A stretch of 60,570 bases of DNA from Sistotremastrum niveocremeum HHB9708 (taxonomy: Eukaryota; Basidiomycota; Agaricomycetes; Sistotremastrales; Sistotremastraceae): NCBI GenBank assembly GCA_001630475.1, contig KV419438.1, positions 1 to 60,570 on the forward strand, read 5' to 3'. Position numbers and translations under genes: made by a program. Shown piece by piece: positions 35,046 through 44,747 of the stretch; the first letter of the stretch is position 1, and each line of letters opens with the position of its first letter. The notes under the pieces are model-generated. The model saw nothing but the letters and a program-made list of their open reading frames with translations. It ran no database searches and had not been told where the DNA came from.

Positions 35046-37785
35046 TCACGACTGTGTGGTTTTCTTTTTCTTGGCAAACACAGAAAGGAGCTTTTTGCCC
35101 AATTGCTTCTTGCTATTCGGAGTCGTGACGTTGGTAGATTCAGTGGTTTGTTGGTCGGGAGCCTCACTGATTGAAGCGAACGGAAGGTCAGACCCATAGG
35201 TAATATCAGGAATCGGTAAGAATTCCAGGGACTCAAAATCTTGAAAGAGGGCGATGGTCGGATCAGCAATTCTCATATAATCGACAAACGGGGACCTAAA
35301 TCCGCATTAGCTACTGGCACAGTAGGCGGACTCCGAGAACTCACACGTCAAACTTGACTTTGTCGTTGCTAAGTTGAAGATTTCGATCGCAACAGAGTGG
35401 GTCAAGCGACAATGACCAGAATCCGGGCGGGTCGGATATAGACCCGTCTGGATTGGGCGGATGTGCGAAGTAATGAATGGGTGAGGGTTGGTCTTCAAGT
35501 ATCGTGATAGAAGTATCGACATTTGAATCCTGTGCCACAGACTAAGGATGCTTAGTACAAGTCCGAATTTCAAGACAGTGGAAGGCTCACCTAACCGGAG
35601 TGAATGAACGTCGACCGCAAGGTCTCGGGCAAGCGACAGTGCGGAACGATGAAAGAACTCGGAAAACTTCTTTTGTGTGATACGACTCAGCAAACGTGCG
35701 GAGATGGATTTCCTCTCCTGAACAAACGTTGAATGACCATCTGCAGCACTCACACGGTAAGCGAAGAAATCGAGACGATCGAAAGTAGAACCTTGTAAAC
35801 CGCTCGACCAATGTTCCTACAATTGCCTGCCACTCTCCGTCGTGTCGCTGAGAAGCAGAGATGTAATATTGCAGGGGATCTGCAACTGGGAATTCATGGA
35901 CGAGAGGCATTGGATGCCAGGCATCTCCTTCGATGTATCCAATTTCCCCGGTCGAAGACGAATTCTCTGTTCTTTCTCCAGTCTCACTAAAGTCGCTCCA
36001 CATCTTCAGATAATCCCATAGAACTCGAGCATTGTCTTCTGTTTTCTCTTCGCTCCACTTTCTCACTGCTTCCCTCGCTTGTTCGAACCAATCTGCATAG
36101 AATTCAAAAGACTTGCGCCCACTTGCAGATATATCTGTGCTTCTTGAGAATCTGTTACGTCGCAAGAAACCCTACTCACCGTTGCCGTCTCTCAGCTGTT
36201 CTCCATCAGCCAAAGGCCTTGGCAATTGAGGATTGCTCACCTTACAAAATGCTCCCCACATTCGCCAACCCGAATCTTCACAGCGGCTATCCATTCTTCC
36301 CATTCCTCCCATGCACAATCGCCTATCCTTTGCACTCAAAAGAACTTCGTGACACTGCTTGAGCCCATCAGCAGCCGCTCGTGCCATATATTCAAAACAC
36401 TCACCTGCCCTGTCCATGACCCTCTGTGATCCCGAAGGAACTTGTATCCTGTCTGTGCTTTGTTAATGAACGACTAAGCGCTTCAAGGATAGGTCGCACC
36501 ACAAATTCAGACATCTATGCCCTCGTTAGCCACACATAGAAACAATTACGAGGAATGCTTACAATGCGAGTGACTTCAGTAAGATAACCGAGACCGATAA
36601 AACCTTTGAGGTGATCATATGCGCCGACCGTGCCTTCCAAACCAGTAATTTCAGTTCTATACTAGGCACACATGGCTGTCGCCTCACCATCTTCAACGAC
36701 AATCATCTTTGTTCTCCGGCTAGGAACAGAAATACCGAGGATTCGGGCGAATAGACTATGGCTGCATCCAGCAAGGATATCGTAAACGACTCCTATCACG
36801 GTATTGGCGCAGGACTCACAGCAGGTCTCGACGTAACTCGATCTATCTATCAAAGGCATGTCCGGCTGCATCATCACATGCGTCCATAGTCTGGAACTTC
36901 CTCACTATGACGGCTTTTTGGCGTCCAAGTGGATCGAGCATTTTGCCGTGTCCTATCCGAATGGTGTATCCTCTCTTCTTGACGCAAGTAACCTCCTCGA
37001 GGAACGAGATATGTTCCGTTGGTATCCGGCGAATCTGGTAGAGTTTATTTCGTCTTATTTGGCTTTGCATTTTCAGACTTATACGCACCTCATCTGGTTC
37101 GTCCCAATTTTGAACTGCAGTCCTTTGGGTATCCAGTCTCAAGGACATGGATCGCATTCCATTCACGAGAGTCGTTAACTTGTTATCAGCGGCGATTGAG
37201 AATTCAAACTTTGCATTGAATCAGCGGATCAAGTCTTCTTCGTGTCAATATCAAGACTTACAATGTACATCTGGTACGCTTCGTTCAGCTCGTCCAGACA
37301 CTCTTTTGTCTCCTCTTGTACACTGCTCACTCTAAAGATGCTTTTCCTTTTCCAACTCGATCCTATTCTTTCGACCGTCCTTGATACGTCTTCCAGAACT
37401 CTGGCGGTAGCGTTCATCCTCGCGTGGATCGAGCAACAAGAGTGATAGCACGTACTTATGATAACGCTCCAGACGTTCCCTGAGATCATCAGAGAGTTCT
37501 TCTTCCTCGTCTAATCGGTTGAGCACTGATATATGCTCAGCAGCTCGTCTTGCGATATCAGCACATTCTTCTTTATTGACTCGAACTCGCTGTCAGTCTT
37601 ATTAGCAATAATATTACCATTATGAGTATATAGTCGCTAGAACAAACCTCTGCAATTTCCAGAAGCGCGATACCTACTCCAGCGATAGCTTTCAATATCC
37701 CACCATGAGGGACTGCTTCGCCGAGACCCTGCACGATCTTGAGCGCCGATAGCAGACTCGAAGTCGTGTCCGCTGAGAGGGGCAT
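35046..37785 (-). pseudogene. Gene I: MLKL/HeLo-like helical bundle plus kinase-like region, with an in-frame stop
   Basis: The N-terminal 150 residues read as four to five amphipathic helices. The first exon (37785-37648) encodes SSLLSALKIVQGLGEAVP and GILKAIAGVGIALLEIAE. The second gives VNKEECADIARRAAEHI and LRERLERYHK. The third gives MNATARVLEDVSRTVERIG and ECLDELNEAYQMYI. This matches the pattern of the MLKL_NTD/HeLo-like adaptor domain common in mushrooms. Next is a degenerate kinase-like region: GYTIRIGHGKM, KAVIVRKFQ (VAIK-like), HSLFARILGISVPSRRTKMIVVEDG. No HRD or DFG is found. An in-frame TAG at 36843-36845 interrupts it (AFDR-stop-IELRRDLL). Further minus-strand exons down to 35046 (WFEQAREAVRKWSEEK, WHPMPLVHEFPVADPLQYY, a Lys-rich end) probably belong to it, but I could not close them. 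The intron near 37422 would be only 37 nt. It may be a recent pseudogene or a truncated product consisting of the bundle alone. Confidence 0.6.
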
Positions 37786-38731
37786 TGTCGTCGGGGAGGG
37801 TACTAGAGCAGCAAAGAGCTATACAGGTGGGAGAATGACGACCTTATGAGCAAAAAACTGGTGGATGAATCGTAGTCGTACCGTTTGAAGCGCCGGACAC
37901 TAGTGTCTTGAAATTGAAAGCCCCTATGGGGCACAAAGGTGGCATATCGTTCGGAAAGCCGAAATGCGATCTATGCACCATGTCGAAATTGGCGTCTGGA
38001 AAGGATGGGACGAAAATAAAACCGTGAACGACATGATAATATGACAGAGAATTAACTGTTTGGTCGGAGTTTCGGATCGCCAACTCTCTTCGAATGTTTT
38101 CCGTCCGTCGTCGACGAGCAACGCTAAATATTCATATTTATTCTTGGATCATACGCAATTGTTGTCGATCTTCTTTCACATGAAATCAGTTTTGAAACCT
38201 CAGCTGTCCTCAAACCAAAAGAATCTGAACGGCATGCATATGACACGCCGTTATCATAGCCTAAAGTGACCGTTCGCTCTCATTCCACAAACTCTTCTCG
38301 AGCAGTTCGAATTATCCGATATACGATGATGCCTGGCACATTAACTCATGGTCCCAGTTCCCCAATATGTGTCAGGGGTTTCGTCAGTCCTTTGACCTGC
38401 GGCAGTAACTCGCTTCAGCCAATCCAAATATTCCTGCTGTCTCGTGGCCTCTATCTACTACGTAAGATCTCACACCGATCTGACCTCTTTGCTTTATCGT
38501 CAGTCTTGAAAAAATATCTCTCCTCGAGGAATCGTCAAATTGCTCAATCTTGCCTTTGATAACGATATCGAAGTTTCCGAGCCATGGATCTTCTTCGGTA
38601 TCTTGTCTGCGTTCTTTACGCTAGTTGCTCAGACCTCGTCCAGAATACGCTCATAGGAACGAGATATCGCGATTGGCTATGGATCGTCGCTTGATCGATG
38701 TCGGTCTTCACCCATGTCGGTGTCGCTCCTT
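37786..38731. other. Intergenic between divergent genes I and J
   Basis: I see no supported gene. It probably contains the promoter of I at the left and that of J at the right. Confidence 0.4.
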
Positions 38732-38751
38732 GACCAATAGGGCGGTATAAA
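38732..38751 (+). promoter_or_regulatory. CCAAT box and TATA box of gene J
   Basis: ACCAAT at 38733-38738 is followed by TATAAA at 38746-38751, about 70 bp before the gene J ATG. Pyrimidine-rich sequence with CTC/CAACA lies before the start codon. This is one of the clearest core promoters in the window and suggests high expression. Confidence 0.6.
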
Positions 38752-38819
38752 TTCCACACCAACAGCTCTCTGTTCGTTACTACATCCTCCTCACCCCCCA
38801 TTCCACTCTCTCATACAAC

Positions 38820-39091
38820 ATGCCCAACGTCGACGCCGGTGTTCCCAAACCCAGTAGGCCCCTCTACCTCACATACCTTTGATCGAGCTGACGGACTACT
38901 GTAGAAGCTGCACCCAACGCACGCGTGAAAGGTGCTGCCGGAGGTGCTAAAGCCCCCGCTGAGGTACCTCTTGCAGGCGCAGAGGTCAAGACGGGCAAAG
39001 CAAAGTCAAGTAAGACTGCCTTTCTTGCGCAAACGAACTATGCTTATGATTGACAGGTCCTGCCAAGGGCGCGAAGCGTGGCGCAAAGTAA
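38820..39091 (+). CDS. Gene J: small Lys/Ala-rich protein, 57 residues
   Basis: Three exons close in frame: 38820-38853, 38905-39009 and 39057-39091, with both introns phase 1. The product begins MPNVDAGVPKP, has an Ala/Lys/Gly-rich middle (VKGAAGGAKAPAEVPLAGAE) and ends SPAKGAKRGAK. It is strongly basic with no hydrophobic core and resembles the tails of linker-histone-like proteins, but no known domain is present. A CCAAT box and a TATA box lie just upstream. The function is unknown; the clean splice model and promoter make it likely to be a real gene. Confidence 0.65.
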
Positions 39092-40331
39092 TTCTGACAC
39101 AACCCAACACCTTGATGTATGTTCATTTTCTTTTGAAGTTCGGCCTTTCTGATCTATACCACAGCTTTCAGACCCACGTGTACATGTAATCGATAATCCC
39201 TGCAGACCACAAGTGCTTCGAAGTGTTTTGTGGGTACGCTAGAACCTTTGCTATTGCTCCATGATTAGAGAATATGCATGAATATGTCCCGTACATTGTG
39301 TATGTGATACGAGCGAAGACACATTGAAGTTACAAATCAAGCCATTGGTATGCGCACCCCCCCAGGACCCATATGATCCTTCAGTATTCGCCGAGAATCA
39401 TATGAAAGCTCGAGATAAACACTTCCTAAAAATTGAAAAAGTCCTAAATGAAGCCCAGATTTCCAGAACTAAGTCTTTCAGAGTTTTAGTTTCGCGTTTA
39501 GATTAGATGTGACTGGGTTCCAGTAATGTAGTTATCAAAAGCAGGGCAGCATGCATGCAAGCGATCATGCTTACATAATTATGGATCTGTTGCCATGATC
39601 GTGATCATGATCATATTGAAATGTTTTATTAGTGCGACGTCGACGGATACCCTCCGGTCCTGCTTGCTTCATCGAAGACGACTGAGCACTCTGGTACCAT
39701 ATGATAGCAGGAATACGCTCTCTGAAAAGTTGATGATTGGCGACGGCTGATGGTGCCAGCAATATCCGCCCAGTAACTATTGGAGGCTCGAATGATCTAT
39801 GAAGAACCATCAAGACAGCGTGTTTAGAAACTTTCTGTTCGTTTGGTGACACCTTCTGTTGCTGAGGGATGTCAAATTGATCTGAGCGATACGCGTTGGA
39901 CGATGATTAGTGAGTAACGATTCTTTCGCCTCTCTTTGGTTCTGACCATCGTAAAATTGTGGCTCGAAGAATTCGTTTGAGGACACCACACGAGTCTCCT
40001 ATTCGTCCCATCTTCAGGCTATCTCAGTTGGACCCCGTTGGTCGTGCGTGTCTATGTTGCCATGCGATCATGAAGGACTGTGCACATATGAAGCATCATC
40101 TATTCCGGATTCAAACTGGCATATCGAACGGAGGTTGCTGGGACCTTCACTCCCGTTTTGCAGAGATCCAGTTGAATTTCTGGTGGTCCAGCTTTCGGAC
40201 GGATGTCACAGGGGCCAGGGCCATGAGGCATCCGGTATTCAATGCCAATAAAACCAGTCCACTAGCCCACCCTCGTCCTACATCAAGATATTCCTCGCTC
40301 ATATCAATATTGAGTCAACCATTAAAGTGCT
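39092..40331. other. Intergenic, 1.2 kb
   Basis: Nothing recognisable lies between genes J and K. Frames at 39571-39852 (minus) and 39959-40366 (plus) carry no motif. The latter runs through the gene K first exon in another frame. Confidence 0.4.
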
Positions 40332-42384
40332 ATGTCCCAGGACTTTACACAAGCAGAGATAAGTGAGTACCGAAGTACCAATATAGCGCAAGAGACGCTG
40401 ATTGTACCAAGCTTCCGGAGATGGCGGCGCAGGTGGTGGACGAGGAGGGGACATTGCATCCCACAATATCACCAATGATTCCCATGGATCAATGAACAAC
40501 CCCAAGTCTTACATCACCAAGGGTATGCTTCCCGTTGCTCGATGTATTCTCATCCTGACCTCCGCCATGATACCATCAGTCGGCATAGATCCAACGTCAG
40601 GTACGCATTCCAGGTTCGACTTAGAACTTCACAACTGACGGTGTCCAGTCTTCGCCTCAGGGGGGCGTCCGGCTGATAGCTCAAGGAACACATGGACTGA
40701 TCATTCATCCCAGTCTCTGGTGGATGCGTCGGTCACCACGCACGATACTTCCACTCGCAATATATCGCACGTTTTCGGAAGTGAATGTGAGAGCTTTTCA
40801 ATATATTTCTGCCCATTACTGAGCCTAACAGTCGTATACACAGTACCGTCTTCGATGCCGAATATTGATCACTTATTACGAATTCACTCCTTCGACGATG
40901 ATCACCCGGCGCTCAGTGTCCCCCTGCCTGACTCGCCCACATCGTCTCGTCAATCTCAGTCTTCTGTTCCTTCCGCTGTCATGCCGTCCAGGTCACATTC
41001 GAGAGATCGCGGGAATGTGCCAGCACTTAAATCAGACCATGCACCTTTGATCGCGCCGACGCAGGCATCCGCGAAGAGACCAAAACCGTTGCCGGAAGGC
41101 TCTCAACCTGAGTCTTTGACTACAACGACATCCACTGAAACTTTAGTCCCTTCGAGGCGAAGTCGGCCTCCACCGCCCATACACATTCAGAGCCCTGAAA
41201 ATTCTCCAAGCGAAATGTTTAGTACCCCAGGGCCAATTAATCCGCCGCCAGCCGAAGCGGACAGTGATTACCTACTTCCTCAGATCAGTTATCAGGTTCC
41301 GACAACGTCCACAAGCATTATAGTTCCCGGATCGACCCAACATCCTCAGCCAGAGCATCAAAAAGCCAGTGAAGATGTTCTCACCGTGACAAGCCATGAA
41401 CCTCCAAAGGATGACCATCAGGGGACAACCGGCGACCCACCGGATAGTTCGCTCAAGTTGGTTGAGCTGATCGGCAAGCGTACGTCGCCTTCCGCATTCG
41501 TGTTTCTTGAGTGATATTTATTTATTTTCCTTCCCCTTCCCAGTGGTACGCACAAGGGAGAGCGGAGGAGGTATGTAACATTCCTACGTGGTCAATCTTT
41601 AACCATTGATTTATCTCTCTTCATCAGGTGATGCAGAGTGGCCCGCGTCTTCAACCCCAGGGAATGCTTTCACCGATGCTTCTCATCAATCGGTCATGGA
41701 CCACTCGGTCACAAAGCACGATGCTTCGATCACCAACATCACTTACACATACGAGAAAACCAGTGAGCTTTTCAACAATATCACCACACCCACACATTCA
41801 TGTGATCAGTTTCAGCAGTGGGCTCTGGACCAGACCATACTTCTGGCGTCATGAAGACCGAGTCGACTAAAATCCAATCCACCACACTCTCCGGAACTCA
41901 TCCCGACTCTGTGTCAATTCCTTCCGTTCTACCTGCCCACCTTGAAGGACCCCAGACCTATTTGATGCCACAAACTCCTTTGGCTACTCAAACGTCTTCC
42001 ATCGACCCCCCTGACATTGTGGAGAATGTCGCACAGGAGGAACCCCCGGCCTCAGAAGATGGCGTTCCTGATATTCGTCAAGTTGGGAATAACCAAGTCC
42101 TATCGACTCCGGAAGATACATCTAAAGCCGTAGACGAACCTCGCCAGGTCGAGGCAGTCCAGGTAGTCGAAGCAGTGAAGGCAGAGGAGTCAATGGATAT
42201 CACAAAACCGGCGATACCTGATGCTCTTCAGTCAGCCCAGTTAACCCTTGTGGAAAGAACAATCATATACGCACTATTTGCGGCGTATTGCATATACCTT
42301 GCTAGCTTTTATGTAGGTGGTAAAGTCAAAGTGTATTTGGCATCGCCATCGCATGATTCGTTGACTGTGCAAATCAGCTACTAG
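40332..42384 (+). CDS. Cassette gene K: two NAGNT-type modules and a C-terminal membrane anchor
   Basis: Eight exons close in frame: 40332-40362 (31 nt), 40412-40522 (111 nt), 40580-40600 (21 nt), 40649-40780, 40844-41479, 41544-41570, 41628-41762 and 41810-42384, for 555 residues, all introns phase 1. The start is MSQDFTQAEI, and the Gly-rich module is GGGRGGDIASHNITNDSHGS ending KSYITKG. The first Asn/Ser/Thr module is altered (SRNTWTDHSSQSLVDASVTT, then HDTSTRN). A second copy sits in exon 7 (PGNAFTDASHQSVMDHSVTK, then HDASITN). The linker shares SRRSRPPPPIHIQSPE with gene M. The last 60 residues have one hydrophobic helix (TIIYALFAAYCIYLASFYVGG) followed by about 23 residues, so it is probably tail-anchored. 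It is the only membrane-bound member. A degenerate second copy of its C-terminal half lies at 47.8-48.5 kb. Confidence 0.8.
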
Positions 42385-42387
42385 TAC

Positions 42388-42423
42388 ACCGGTAGCGTTT
42401 ACTAGCGATGAGCAGCTACCGGT
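42388..42423 (+). terminator. Short hairpin just after gene K
   Basis: ACCGGTAGC (42388-42396) and GCTACCGGT (42415-42423) are perfect inverted repeats with an 18-base loop, four bases after the gene K stop codon. The hairpin could lie in the 3' UTR and affect RNA stability or end formation. It is not kept in the paralogous fragment near 48.5 kb, so it may be chance. Confidence 0.3.
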
Positions 42424-43517
42424 ATACCATTGGGGACCGGCAAGCCCTATAACGATTTTGTTACGCTTACATAAGACAAACACTAGTCGCGTCGTGGCAA
42501 AAGCTGGAAGGTCTCGAGTCTATGTCTCTCCTTGCCACAACGTTAGTATAAATTTTTCAAAATAACATGGAAGTGTCCCAGTGTTATCCAGATACCAACT
42601 ACCAGAAAAAGAGTAGTCAATCTTTGTCAATAATCAATTTTTTAACCAGAGGCGCGCCCTGATGCGACGCGAAATTGTATTATGTAAGCGCTCCTCCACC
42701 GCGTGCACCGTCTCCAAAGATGATGCGATTTTCAGCCACACACACGCGAAACGGGCGCGGTTTCTGCTCGAGACCAATTTTCTCCATGTTTTATTGAAAA
42801 TGTTTGGATTTGATTTTCAAATTCGTTTCATACGGGAGAGAAACGGTGACTAACTACGTGTTCCGATCCGAAAATAGAAAAACTAATCCGAACACTTTCT
42901 TCAGAACCCCGAAAAACCTCCATTTCGCACCAATTTGGGTTGAATTTGGTAGCCGGGAACCCAATAAAGACGAGTTGCCACAAAAGCAGCCCGTGCGTGC
43001 CAAACGACGCGACACGTCGGAGTTGAATTTTTGGCGTGTCGTTGCCGGTCCCCAATACCATCGTAGTAGCATGCATACTGGTGTTGGTCGCCAGATTTTC
43101 TCGTAATCCTCCAATCCCAGAAGTACGTTAAGGTCATATAACTGCAGTTTGACATACAAGGTTGACGTGCTGTTTCACATCGCGAGAAAAGTGTATTTAT
43201 GCGTGGCGCCGTGTTGCTGCCGACTCAGGCTGTCAACATTAATGTGTTGTGTTGTGTATCCCGCAGCGAGTTCCACTAGCCCTAGCCCTAGCACGGCACA
43301 TGCTGTTATGCTACCACTCACACTCACGCCCTCTCCCTCACCCCTCTGCCCCGGCAAGGCGTGTCGAGGTACCCTCTCTACACGAGGAGGCGGAATTAGG
43401 GTTTTGTCATAGATCACCAATTCACCATGCCCTTTGCCTTCCTCAAGATCTTCCAGCTAACTTGATAGCATCACATTGGCTGGTACTACCTGGTAGTGAC
43501 GATTCCCTCAGTGCCGA
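42424..43517. other. Intergenic, 1.1 kb
   Basis: I see no gene. The stretch is mixed A/T-rich (42540-42950) and C-rich (43250-43380) sequence without recognised repeats inside this window. Confidence 0.4.
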
Positions 43518-44720
43518 ATGGACTACTCTGTTAGTGATGCTAAACACGACCTCACAAACAGTATCATCTTTGCGGAGAACAGCTGGGTTACAAGTGGAGG
43601 ATATGCCGATATTCACAGGGGGTGGTACAATGGTCAGACGGTTGCTGTCAAAGTGATACGTGAAGCAAGGGTATCAAATCGTAAGATATCAACCGTCCTG
43701 CGGGTAAGTCTTTGTTTCTTGTCAACGAACTATTAGTACCTCATCCGGGAATGTGAAGAATCTTGAAAGAGAGAGACGACTGTGGTCAAGCATGCACCAT
43801 GAAAACATCATTCCATTTCTAGGAATCTGTTTTTATCCTGGTGACAATCGAATCCAAGGTGATCTGATCTTCTCGCTGGTATCACCTTGGATGGAAAATG
43901 GGACTATACATGACTTTCTGAAGAGAGAGCGTACGTCAAACCGCATCGACCTAGTAAGTCATTCTGAGCCCTGCTTCCTGAACAGTCCATTAATCCCAAA
44001 GGACACGTATCAGTTGCGGGGCGTTCTAACTGGTCTTACATATCTGCACTCTCAGAATATCATCCATGGGGACCTCAAAGGAGTACGTCACCAGTTTCAC
44101 AAGGGTCGTGACTCATAACATCCAGGATCATAGGGAAATATTCTGGTCTCCAATGAGGGGAATGCAATGTTGGCCGACTTCGGCTTAGCACAGATGGTAG
44201 CAACCGATCCAACACTTACATATATGATGTCCACAAGTTCCACCCTTACCAATTTGGGGGGAACAGTAAATTGGATGGCCCCAGAATTATTCGAAGAGAT
44301 GGAATCGATCCCGAAGCTGACCTAGCAAAGTGACGTTTGGTCTTTCGGATGCGTTGTACTCGTGAGCACGGACGCGCGTTTCCATTATCATGCATTATTG
44401 TGGTGCTTATCGAGAGTCAGTAATTGATCGCGGGTTGCATTCCGTATCAGTTCTGTCGCAGGCCAGCCAGCGTCATATCTGCAGTCATGCGTGAGACTGC
44501 ACCTTTTCCGTCTCCGGAGCTGGCAAAGAGTACCACCAGTGTGCCCGATGAATTCGAAGAATATCCCAGACTTTGGGATCTCTGCCGACGCTGCTGGAAA
44601 TTCGATCCCGAATCTCGCCCGCTTTGTGTGGATATAGGCATCGCATTCTTCCCACCACGGAGATGCGACACTGCAGGGATAGAGGACCCCCAGGTACGTA
44701 AACTGGAGGCTTCCTCCTAA
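43518..44720 (+). pseudogene. TKL kinase L, disabled by two nonsense codons
   Basis: This is a paralogue of kinase D. Exons 43518-43703, 43759-43953, 44014-44082 and 44134 onward stay in one frame. Motifs are GGYADIHRG (Gly loop), VAVKVI, IIHGDLKGGNIL, LADFGLA, GGTVNWMAPELF and SDVWSFGC. A TAG at 44323-44325 stands where kinases have a charged residue before QSDVW. A second stop, TAA at 44421-44423, stands at the start of the next exon, where kinase D has GAA (ELVG). Downstream parts are still recognisable (EYPRLWDLCRRCWKFDPESRP). Loss therefore looks recent. A good donor (CAG|GTACGT, 44694) near the end splices in register into the cassette relic M, which suggests an ancestral kinase-cassette fusion. 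Confidence 0.7.
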
Positions 44721-44747
44721 GATCATATTCTGACTCTCCCTTGTACG

